Shown here piece after piece: positions 45,425-53,004 of a DNA stretch of 64,000 nucleotides. The position numbers were made by a program, and so were the translations under genes. Within the stretch, counting starts at the first letter, position 1. The number at the start of each line of letters is the position of its first letter. The notes beneath the pieces were generated by a model. It ran no database searches and had not been told where the DNA came from. It saw nothing but the letters and a program-made list of their open reading frames with translations. Origin of the DNA: Microcoleus sp. bin48.metabat.b7b8b9.023 (GTDB lineage Bacteria > Cyanobacteriota > Cyanobacteriia > Cyanobacteriales > Microcoleaceae); assembly GCF_013299185.1 (NCBI RefSeq), contig NZ_JAAFKG010000014.1, positions 57,244 to 121,243 of the forward strand. Reading direction: 5' to 3'.

Positions 45425-46033
45425 ATGTGTACGCCACTGGCAAAACTAGCAATTGGACTCTCTGCCACAATGGCAACAGGGTTCTACTATCTAGCTGCCG
45501 CCCCTCCGGCTTCAGCAGCAGTCGATGTGTGCGGGCCCGGAAACTATTCAAGTGCCTGCGTCCCTGATAATTCCCTCAGCCCTCAATCACCAACACCCGT
45601 ACCAGTCGAAGTACCGACATCACCAGCACCCGTGCGAGACGCGGTACCGGAAGCGCTGGTAGATCCAGCACCAGCACCGATACCGATCGTACAACCTGTA
45701 GTGCCGGAAGTGCCGGTAGTCCAATCACCAAGCCCCATAATAGTAGAGTCCGCAGTACCGGAACCACCGGTAGCCTCACCACCACCATCAACCCCGATAC
45801 CGATATTACCCACGCCGGTCATACCACCGGTCATACCACCGGTATCACCATCACCATCGCCAGTTCCGCCGATACCGGTGCCATCGCCGAGATTGCCAAA
45901 CTACATAAACCCCCCCGTCATTAGGAGAACAACTATCCCAGAACCGGGTACTGTGGTAGCACTCCTGCTGACAGGCGCAGGAATCATGTGTTCCGCCAGA
46001 AAACGAAACAAGCAGGTCGGTCAGCAACGGTAA
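45425..46033 (+). CDS. PEP-CTERM sorting-signal protein, proline-rich
   Basis: A 202-residue secreted protein. It has an N-terminal signal (LAKLAIGLSATMATGFYYLAAAPPASAA), then a 120-residue Pro/Val/Ser-rich stretch (SPSPVPPIPVPSP). The C-terminus IPEPGTVVALLLTGAGIMCSARKRNK is a PEP-CTERM signal: PEP motif, membrane helix, basic tail. Such proteins are processed by exosortase and sent to the cell surface or extracellular matrix. The proline stretch is probably an extended stalk. No exosortase gene is in the window. Confidence 0.88.
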   Translation: MCTPLAKLAIGLSATMATGFYYLAAAPPASAAVDVCGPGNYSSACVPDNSLSPQSPTPVPVEVPTSPAPVRDAVPEALVDPAPAPIPIVQPVVPEVPVVQSPSPIIVESAVPEPPVASPPPSTPIPILPTPVIPPVIPPVSPSPSPVPPIPVPSPRLPNYINPPVIRRTTIPEPGTVVALLLTGAGIMCSARKRNKQVGQQR

Positions 46034-46336
46034 GCAGGCCCAAGCTGCTGCTTGTTTTCAACATCTCTCCGTTTCTTGAAGCGCGAGTGTTTTTTTGTTT
46101 TTAGGTGAAATCATAAAAAATGTATAGATAATTACTTTACAGCTTGCAGGGTACACTTGGAGCAGAAGGAAGAAGAGTTTAGCGATCGAACGCCGTGAAG
46201 TCAAAAGCAAGAGATCGCATCGGGAAAGTACAATGCGAGAAATTCGTAACCGTCGGGCGCGGCTGCTATATATAAAAATTAAAATAAGATTAGTTAAGAT
46301 TACAATAAAAAAATATTGTTATTGTGTGAGCGTCCG

Positions 46337-46597
46337 ATGACACCTAAAGTAGAAATTTACACGTGGAGAACCTGCCCCTTTTGCATTCGTGCTAAAGCAC
46401 TGCTGAAGCAAAAAGGGGTTGAATTTACAGAGTACGCGATCGACGGAGACGCAGCAGCACGCGATCGCATGACCGATAGAGCCAACGGAGGCCGCACCCT
46501 GCCCCAGATCTTCATTAACGACCAACACGTAGGCGGCTGCGACGATATCCACGCACTCGAGGCTCGAGGACTCCTAGATCCGCTCTTAGCAGAATAA
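46337..46597 (+). CDS. grxC: Glutaredoxin 3
   Basis: About 86 residues from MTPKVEIYTW (the ORF extends seven residues earlier). The dithiol active site CPFC is at residues 12-15, and GGRTLPQIFINDQHVGGCDDIHAL carries the cis-proline and glutathione-binding elements. It reduces disulfides with glutathione. It is 68 bases before gshB on the same strand; grxC-gshB is a conserved cyanobacterial pair that makes and uses glutathione. Confidence 0.95.
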   Translation: MTPKVEIYTWRTCPFCIRAKALLKQKGVEFTEYAIDGDAAARDRMTDRANGGRTLPQIFINDQHVGGCDDIHALEARGLLDPLLAE

Positions 46598-46664
46598 AGT
46601 ATTTGTCCTTGAATCTTCTATTTTGCCAGATTTTTCTACGACCATTTTTAAATTGTCACTCACC

Positions 46665-47639
46665 ATGAAATTTGCATTCATCATCGATCCGCTCGATCGA
46701 CTAATTCCAGGACATGATACCAGCGTAGCGCTGATGGAGGCAGCTCAAGAATTGGGTCACGAAGTGTGGGCGACTCAAGCCAACGAATTAAGCATCATTG
46801 GCGGCAAAACCTGGGCAATGTTGACTAGAGTAGCCCTCACCCCAGTCAAACAAGTAGAAGGGCGCTGGGAGGCGGCTGAGGCTTGGTATCAGGTGGAACA
46901 GCCTGCATTGGGCCCACTCGAAGCAATGGACGCAGTATTTATGCGTACCGATCCCCCAGTCAACGTTCCCTACCTCTACACGACTTATCTTCTAGACGGC
47001 ATCGATCCCGCTAAAACTTTGGTAGTTAACAGTCCCAAAGGATTGCGAGCAGCTAATGAAAAGATGTATGCTTTGCAATTTGAAGGAGCGATCCCAGAAA
47101 CAATTGTTTCTCAAAACAAGCAGGTAATTCGGCAATTTGTGGAGAAAAAGGGAGCGGCAGTTCTTAAACCATTGGGAGGCAAAGCTGGCGAGGGGATTTT
47201 GTTCTTGGAACCGGGCGATCGCAATCTCAACTCCATGGTTGAAATTAGCACTCAACAAGGCAAAATTCCAGTGATGGTGCAGACTTATCTGCCCGAAGCA
47301 AAAGACGGAGATAAACGCATCATCCTCTTGAACGGCAAGCCCATCGGCGCAGTCAATCGCATTCCCACCGGCAATGAATTTCGAGGCAACATGGCTGTCG
47401 GCGGCCGAGTCGCAAAAACAGAAATTACCGATCGCGAACATCAAATTTGCGCTCAGTTAGCACCCGTGCTGCAACGAGACGGACTGTACTTTGTCGGCAT
47501 TGACATCATTGGTGGTTATCTCACCGAAGTTAATGTTACTAGCCCTACGGGAATCAGAGAAATCGATTTGTTTGATGAGGTGAGTTTGGGCAAACAAGTA
47601 ATTGAATGGGTGGTTAGTCAGTTGACAGTTGACAGTTGA
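46665..47639 (+). CDS. gshB: Glutathione synthetase
   Basis: About 324 residues from MKFAFIIDPLDRL; the longer ORF start adds 14 atypical residues. It joins gamma-glutamylcysteine to glycine using ATP. The ATP-grasp elements are KPLGGKAGEGILFLE and EVNVTSPTGIREID near the C-terminus. The last six residues (SQLTVDS) and the TGA are encoded in the first copies of a TTGACAG heptamer array, so the natural stop has been replaced. Co-transcribed with grxC. Confidence 0.95.
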   Translation: MKFAFIIDPLDRLIPGHDTSVALMEAAQELGHEVWATQANELSIIGGKTWAMLTRVALTPVKQVEGRWEAAEAWYQVEQPALGPLEAMDAVFMRTDPPVNVPYLYTTYLLDGIDPAKTLVVNSPKGLRAANEKMYALQFEGAIPETIVSQNKQVIRQFVEKKGAAVLKPLGGKAGEGILFLEPGDRNLNSMVEISTQQGKIPVMVQTYLPEAKDGDKRIILLNGKPIGAVNRIPTGNEFRGNMAVGGRVAKTEITDREHQICAQLAPVLQRDGLYFVGIDIIGGYLTEVNVTSPTGIREIDLFDEVSLGKQVIEWVVSQLTVDS

Positions 47640-47655
47640 CAGTTGATAGTTGTCA
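47619..47655. repeat. TTGACAG array overlapping the gshB stop
   Basis: CAGTTGACAGTTGACAGTTG... covers the last codons and stop of gshB, then drifts into GTTGTCAATTGTCAATTG. The same heptamer is seen at sbcD, crtO and xisI. Confidence 0.85.
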
Positions 47656-47707
47656 ATTGTCAATTGTTATTTATAAGTAGTAGGGTGCGTCAGCTCTTTC
47701 TCGATAC

Positions 47708-47829
47708 GGGAGCATCTCATTTTTGTAAAAAGCATTTTTTCTTTGAGTGCGAGCGTCCCCGCTCGCGTATTCTACAACTTGCGAGCGGGGACGCTCGCAC
47801 TATAATAAATGCAAAACTGAGATGCTCCC
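47708..47829 (+). mobile_element. 122-bp MITE with 9-bp target duplication
   Basis: Perfect 12-base inverted ends (GGGAGCATCTCA / TGAGATGCTCCC), internal hairpin GCGAGCGTCCCCGCTCGCGT with its complement, and a perfect 9-base direct repeat TCTCGATAC on both sides (47699-47707, 47830-47838). This shows recent transposition by a cut-and-paste transposase supplied elsewhere. The surrounding sequence (GGGTGCGTCAGCTC and its inverted partner) is itself a repeat. Confidence 0.92.
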
Positions 47830-48007
47830 TCTCGATACCCGCCTAAAAATCATGCTATGAGCTGACGCACCCTGCAATCTCTAACTATTTTTGCAAGAAG
47901 TCTAATAACGGAGAATTACTCATATGTCAATTATTTTTTTTGTAAAATAACAAAAAAAATCGCCTTTTTTTTAGGGTAAAAAGCTTGACTTTGAGCATTT
48001 GAAAAGG

Positions 48008-48074
48008 TATTATTTAATAATGGGAGTGGTGACCAAATTAAAATTTAAGTCACCACTCCCATTATTAAATAATA
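48008..48074. repeat. Perfect 26-bp inverted repeat
   Basis: TATTATTTAATAATGGGAGT opens a 26-base arm exactly complementary to 48049-48074, with loop CAAATTAAAATTTAA. It has no T-run ending of a typical terminator and no close copy in the window. It lies in the 700-base gap 47640-48338, which otherwise holds only the MITE. Confidence 0.88.
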
Positions 48075-48338
48075 ATATCCCGATAATCCCGAAAAATCAA
48101 TAGGTAATAGTTACTTTTTTAGGACAAATTTTTTAACAAAATCACAAAAAAACTCGGTGCATTTCACAATATTGTCAGAAGTTCATATATTGGCAAGCTT
48201 GTGTGCGAGCAGAAAACATTGCACTCCGAAGCTTTATTATCTTAAAATGATCTGCGTTAATCTGCCTTCAATCTGCGGTTGATATCTCAATCAAAGACTG
48301 AATCCCCAATCCCAATCCCAATCCCCAATAATTAAATC

Positions 48339-49457
48339 ATGTCAAAAATTGGCGTTGCAGTAGTCGGTACAGGTTTCGGTCAAAAAGTGCACCTGCCCGG
48401 ATTCGAGACCCACCACCGGACAGAGGTTGTGGCTGTCTATCACCGAAATTTAGATTCATCTCAGGCGATCGCCACCGCCCACAACATCCCCTACGCTTGC
48501 AACTCGATCGCAGATATAGTAGCGATTCCAGAAGTAGCGGGCGTCAGCATTTCCACGCCGCCATTTTTGCATTTTGAAATGGCAAAAACAGTCCTAGAAG
48601 CAGGCAAACATTTATTATTAGAAAAACCGACAGCCCTGACAGCTAATGAAGCTAGGGAACTTTACCGATTAGCAAACAGCGAATCTCAAACCCAAGCAAT
48701 TGCCACCATGGACTTTGAGTTTAGGTTCATTCCCGCATGGCAAATGCTAGCAGAATTATTAGCAGCAGGATATGTAGGAGAAAAGCGTTTAATTAAAATT
48801 GATTGGTTGGTGCCCGGCCGCGCTGATGCGACTCGCCCTTGGAATTGGTACGCACAAAAAGAGCGAGGCGGCGGAGTTTTGGGCGCGACAGGTTCCCACG
48901 TTTTTGATTATATTAGCTGGCTGTTCGGCCCCGTGCAGAGGCTTTCAGGGCAATTGATTACAGGAATTTCGGCGCGGCCGGATCCGAACGATTCGGGAAA
49001 TTTAAAACCTGTTGATGCCGATGATTCTTGCACGTTGATGTTGGAATTGGCTGGGGGAACGCCTTGTCAAGTTTGTTTGAGTTCGGTTACTTATCAAGGG
49101 CGGGGACATTGGGTCGAAATTTACGGCAGTAAGGGTACTTTGGTGTTGGGGAGCGACAATCAGCAGGATTACGTCCACGGATTTCGCTTGTGGGGTTCCC
49201 AAGCTGGAGAACCTTTAGCTGAAATTAAGATTCCTCAGAGATTGGAGTTTCCTCAAGTTTATCCAGACGGGAGAATTGCACCGTTTATTCGGGTAGTAGA
49301 CAGGTGGGTTGAAGCAATTGATGCGGGGAAATCTTTGATACCGTCTCTCAAAGAAGGAGTTTACTCGCAGTTGTTGATGGATTTGACCCAGGAGTCAAAT
49401 GCTACGGGAACTTGGGTGGATGTACCGAATTTAGAGAAATTTTTGGGCGGTAGATAA
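48339..49457 (+). CDS. Gfo/Idh/MocA family oxidoreductase
   Basis: A 372-residue NAD(P)-dependent dehydrogenase. The Rossmann motif is VAVVGTGFGQKVHLPGF, followed by EKPTA (residues about 98-102), whose Lys is the conserved catalytic residue. The C-terminal alpha/beta domain contains GGGVLGATGSHVFDYISWLFG, typical of the family. Substrates are usually sugars, inositols or biliverdin; the specificity here is not readable. It is monocistronic and followed by a dispersed repeat. Confidence 0.9.
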   Translation: MSKIGVAVVGTGFGQKVHLPGFETHHRTEVVAVYHRNLDSSQAIATAHNIPYACNSIADIVAIPEVAGVSISTPPFLHFEMAKTVLEAGKHLLLEKPTALTANEARELYRLANSESQTQAIATMDFEFRFIPAWQMLAELLAAGYVGEKRLIKIDWLVPGRADATRPWNWYAQKERGGGVLGATGSHVFDYISWLFGPVQRLSGQLITGISARPDPNDSGNLKPVDADDSCTLMLELAGGTPCQVCLSSVTYQGRGHWVEIYGSKGTLVLGSDNQQDYVHGFRLWGSQAGEPLAEIKIPQRLEFPQVYPDGRIAPFIRVVDRWVEAIDAGKSLIPSLKEGVYSQLLMDLTQESNATGTWVDVPNLEKFLGGR

Positions 49458-49467
49458 GATTAAAAAT

Positions 49468-49597
49468 TTACCAGAAAGAATTGGTTTAAAGTCGGAGCCC
49501 TTGTAGGGAGAAATTAAAAGAAGGCTATTCATTACTCCAATTCTCGGACTTCCAGCTAGAGGTAGCCCTCCGAAGTCAACTGTCAACTGTCAACTAA
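49468..49597 (+). repeat. Dispersed repeat (about 135 bp) copy 2
   Basis: Starts AATTTACCAGAAAGAATTGG and continues GAAATTAAAAGAAGGCTATT, ending GTCAACTGTCAACTGTC. It matches 20509-20650 over its length with scattered substitutions. Confidence 0.82.
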
Positions 49598-49696
49598 ATG
49601 AAAAAGCAATCTCTCGTACTCGATCGCACCCCAAACCCGATAAACTACTAATAGAGAAACTCAATCGATCCCTTTATCCAGATTCGGTAGTTGTGA

Positions 49697-51535
49697 ATGG
49701 CGCGCCCTGAAAGTCCTTGCCTCAGTATAGCGATCGCTCGCCTGAGAACCGCTGGGGCAAACCATTTTGCCACTTGGGTTCTACAAGCTCCCTATCCCAG
49801 TGGGTACGTTCACCACGACTGTATGTGGCCGCTGGCCCTGTCCCAATCTTGGAAAGCTTGGCAGGAAATGTTTTCCCCGTCAGGGACAATTCACGAATTG
49901 CCCCTAAATCCTGATGGCAGTTTCGTATCGCCAGAAAACAACCAGAATCTACTGGCAGAAACTGAAAAACGAACTGCTAAATCACTACAAATCCCTCCAA
50001 TTATGCCCTCTGTGCCGCTCCACCTCAGTCAAGGGAGGTTGGTGGAGAGGGGCGAGCAGAATCCGCCACCGCCACCTCCTAGCTACAGCAGTCGCCTGAT
50101 GCAGCATTTGGGGATCGATCTTTGGCAGTGGCTGTTTGAAGGGCCGATTCAGGGCAGTCTCCAGGAAAGTAAAGGTATCGCGATCGGGCAAAATCTACCC
50201 CTGCGAGTCCGCATAGACTTGCGCGAACCGTATTTGATTGCCCTACCTTGGGAAATTATGCAACCTCAAGCCGGTCAACCGGCCATTTCTCTGTCGCAGC
50301 AACTGCTTTTCAGCCGCACTACCAGCAATGTTGAGCCTTTACCGCCCCTGCATCCTGCCGATTCCCTCAACATTTTGCTGGTTTTGGGACAAGCAGAACC
50401 CGGCCGCAGTGCTAATTCTGAATTTTCTAGGGGCAATAATCGTCATTTGCAGTTGGAAGCAGAAGCAGTCGCCCTAGCCGGAGTTCTCGAAAGTGCTTTT
50501 CAAACCAACGACAGCGGTAAATATTTCGATATCAGTGTTTCGACTCGCGTCGATACTCTGATCGAACCTACTCCGGCGGAACTAATTTCTCGGCTGGAAA
50601 CGCAAGCTTATAACATTCTGTTTTACGCCGGCCACGGGATACCTGGGCCTGACGGTGGCTTGCTGTTTTTGGGGCCGGACACGGCGATTAACGGTACTGA
50701 ATTGGCTCAGGTTTTGGTTCGATGCCGGGTGACGCTGGCGGTGTTTAATGCCTGCTGGGGAGCTCAGCCGGCGGTGGAGAGGCTGCATTCAAATAACGGC
50801 CAGCAACAGGCGATCGCCCGCAGCAGTTTGGCTGAGGTGCTGATCCATCACGGGGTGCCGGCGGTGTTGGGGATGCGGGACTCGATCGCCGATCGCGAAG
50901 CCCTGAGTTTTATCCAAACTTTTGCCCAAGCTTTGGCCGGACGAATGTCGATCGATCGCGCCGTCGCCATCGCCAGACAGCAGCTACTGACACTGTACAA
51001 GTTCAATCAACCGGCTTGGACGTTGCCCGTACTGTATATGCACCCAGAGTTTGACGGTCAACTGACTGAACCGGTAGATGACCTAAAAACTGAATTGCCT
51101 TTGAATTCTTCTACTTGGCTGGGACGTTTGCCGTCTTGCGCTTACTTGCGGGGGCGCGATCGACCAAATGTCAAATCTAGCGAATCTGGCAATCAGGTTT
51201 GGCCCATTACCGCTGGTATGGTTCGAGTCGGACGCTGGGAAGAAAACGACGTAGTGATTCGAGAACAATGGGTTTCTCAAAAACACGCGGAGATTTTCTG
51301 CCGCAACAGCATCGGCGATCGCGGGGGCGAACCTAGCTACTTCCTGCGCGATTTTTCCCGCTACGGGACTCTAGTTTTGGGTACAGACGGATGGGTGAGA
51401 GTTCACCACCAAGAACTGCTGCTGCAATCGGGTACTCAGCTAAAATTTGGCAGTTCTCAAGGTCAGATTTTTGAATTCACTATTGAGGTTCCAAAAACTT
51501 CGGGCTACAGTGAGACTGATTGCGGAACTAATTAA
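49697..51535 (+). CDS. CHAT protease-like protein with C-terminal FHA domain
   Basis: A 612-residue fusion. Residues about 225-450 are a CHAT domain (caspase-HetF-associated-with-TPRs) with His313 in FYAGHG and Cys353 in FNACWG, the expected dyad. Residues about 505-600 are an FHA phosphothreonine-binding domain (VRVGRWEENDVVIREQWVSQKHAEIF, then LRDFSRYGTLV). The N-terminal 220 residues include a Pro-rich linker (QNPPPPPPSY). CHAT proteases are known in HetF and in gRAMP/Csx29-type systems. Substrate and trigger are unknown, and FHA suggests kinase-linked control. Confidence 0.92.
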   Translation: MARPESPCLSIAIARLRTAGANHFATWVLQAPYPSGYVHHDCMWPLALSQSWKAWQEMFSPSGTIHELPLNPDGSFVSPENNQNLLAETEKRTAKSLQIPPIMPSVPLHLSQGRLVERGEQNPPPPPPSYSSRLMQHLGIDLWQWLFEGPIQGSLQESKGIAIGQNLPLRVRIDLREPYLIALPWEIMQPQAGQPAISLSQQLLFSRTTSNVEPLPPLHPADSLNILLVLGQAEPGRSANSEFSRGNNRHLQLEAEAVALAGVLESAFQTNDSGKYFDISVSTRVDTLIEPTPAELISRLETQAYNILFYAGHGIPGPDGGLLFLGPDTAINGTELAQVLVRCRVTLAVFNACWGAQPAVERLHSNNGQQQAIARSSLAEVLIHHGVPAVLGMRDSIADREALSFIQTFAQALAGRMSIDRAVAIARQQLLTLYKFNQPAWTLPVLYMHPEFDGQLTEPVDDLKTELPLNSSTWLGRLPSCAYLRGRDRPNVKSSESGNQVWPITAGMVRVGRWEENDVVIREQWVSQKHAEIFCRNSIGDRGGEPSYFLRDFSRYGTLVLGTDGWVRVHHQELLLQSGTQLKFGSSQGQIFEFTIEVPKTSGYSETDCGTN

Positions 51536-51695
51536 GGTGCGGGTGTAGCTAATGAAGGCAATCGGCGATCGGGACACCAAAGTTCTCGACGCCCGTGTCT
51601 CAAGTCTGAAGTTAAAACAGTTACTCACCACTGGCAACTAGCACTTGGCAGAGTCCACCTTCTGTATTTTACTTGAACTACTTAGGTATTACATC

Positions 51696-52277
51696 ATGGC
51701 TACCCAATCTCCTGATTCTCAATATTTTCGCGACTCACAAACTCAGGCGCAGATGGAACTTCTCACCACAATAGTTCAGACTGATGTTGCTTATCCTTGG
51801 AATCCTGCACAGCTTGAATCAGAATCTTATTTAACCGATCTAGAGCAAGAATTTGCCCTGTTTGATTCCTTCAGCGACAGCGATATAGCGGAGAAGTCGC
51901 AAGTTTTATTCGGACAACTAGAACAAATTTGGCTGGCGACTTCTCTACAAAAATCTTTGCGCGAAAAATTTGCTCGGGTTCCTCAAGATTTTCTAGCCTG
52001 CATCGCTCAAAGCGTCCAAAACGCAACTGTTAAGTATCAATCTTTAGCTGACCAAATGGTTGAGTGCGTGTTAGATATTTTGCCTCAGTGGGCTGAGGAA
52101 GATTTGCAGGTGTTGGCGCGTCCTTTGGCTTATGCGATGCGAGAGGCTGATTCGTCCGCAGTGGAAGTGGTGATGGAGACTAGAAGACCTTGGGCCCAAT
52201 TGTCGGAAATAGAACAGGCGAGAGTTGGTTTGGCTGTCGCCCGCTATGCAATCTCGCAATTAGAAATTTCTGATTAG
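51696..52277 (+). CDS. Conserved hypothetical protein downstream of CHAT-FHA
   Basis: 193 residues from MATQSPDSQYF; the earlier GTG-like start is not supported. All-helical, mildly acidic (LEQEFALFDSFSDSDIAEKSQVLFGQLEQIW...). No motif is recognised. It lies 160 bases after the CHAT-FHA gene on the same strand and could be co-transcribed, making it a candidate partner or substrate. This is positional inference only. Confidence 0.65.
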   Translation: MATQSPDSQYFRDSQTQAQMELLTTIVQTDVAYPWNPAQLESESYLTDLEQEFALFDSFSDSDIAEKSQVLFGQLEQIWLATSLQKSLREKFARVPQDFLACIAQSVQNATVKYQSLADQMVECVLDILPQWAEEDLQVLARPLAYAMREADSSAVEVVMETRRPWAQLSEIEQARVGLAVARYAISQLEISD

Positions 52278-52383
52278 TTTTTGACGGCTAGTTTTTTATT
52301 CTGCGATCGGGGTAATTTTAAAAATTAATATAAAATCAATCTACCTTTAGTTAGATGTCACATTCGTCTAATTATTAGCCCCT

Positions 52384-52415
52384 AGGGATTGCTATCTCAA
52401 ACGATAGCAATCCTA
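52384..52415. terminator. Strong hairpin, possible terminator
   Basis: GGATTGCTATC pairs perfectly with GATAGCAATCC around TCAAAC, 110 bases after the 51696 gene. The following TATTTGATTT is only weakly T-rich. It may terminate the CHAT-FHA unit. Confidence 0.6.
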
Positions 52416-52647
52416 TTTGATTTGTAGACATGATATTTTTTGGTTGAAATAACTGCAAAAAGTCGAAGAATGCTGGCAGTAAACAGGAAAAACCATCAGA
52501 AATGGGGCAAAAAATTTGGTTTATAGGGCAATACGGTTGACTTAAGAAGGATCTGACTTGCAAAAAAATCCTGTACTGCCTATAAAATCGTCAGATGAAC
52601 TTCCCCAAAAAGTGTTAAGTAAACCGTATTGGTTTATAGGGAGGCAC

Positions 52648-52780
52648 GTTTGTAGTGTGAACTTTAGTCCGCAGAATTTTATGAGCACGTGCATTCCGAA
52701 GATCGAACCAGGTTTGTAGTGAGGACTTTAGTCCGCAGAATTTTATGAGCACTAGCATTCCCATCGAACCAGGTTTGTAG
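52648..52780. repeat. Direct duplication with GTAGTGAGGACTTTAGTCC half-arms
   Basis: Two units of about 64 bases (GTTTGTAGTGTGAACTTTAG and GTTTGTAGTGAGGACTTTAG, each followed by CAGAATTTTATGAGCAC) in tandem. They carry only one arm of the hairpin. The gap 52278-53004 has no other supported feature. Confidence 0.72.
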
Positions 52781-53004
52781 TTGTGCGATCGCACACAATC
52801 TCAACAAGCTGTTGCTATACTTGGCCTGGACTGGATATTGCTGAGTAGTTTGCCATCAGCAAGCCAGTGAACTATCATAAAATTGTCAGAATGTTAAAAA
52901 ATGTAAATATCGTCAGTGGGGTGTGTCGGAATTTTCAACGGGATTAAAAAGTGAACAGCAGGAAACCTTGACAGTTGCAGATACGATCGGGAATTGCAAA
53001 TTTT

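Noticed and set aside
45576-45834. Minus-strand ORFs (71 and 83 aa)
   Set aside because: They are antisense shadows of the proline-rich region of the PEP-CTERM protein.
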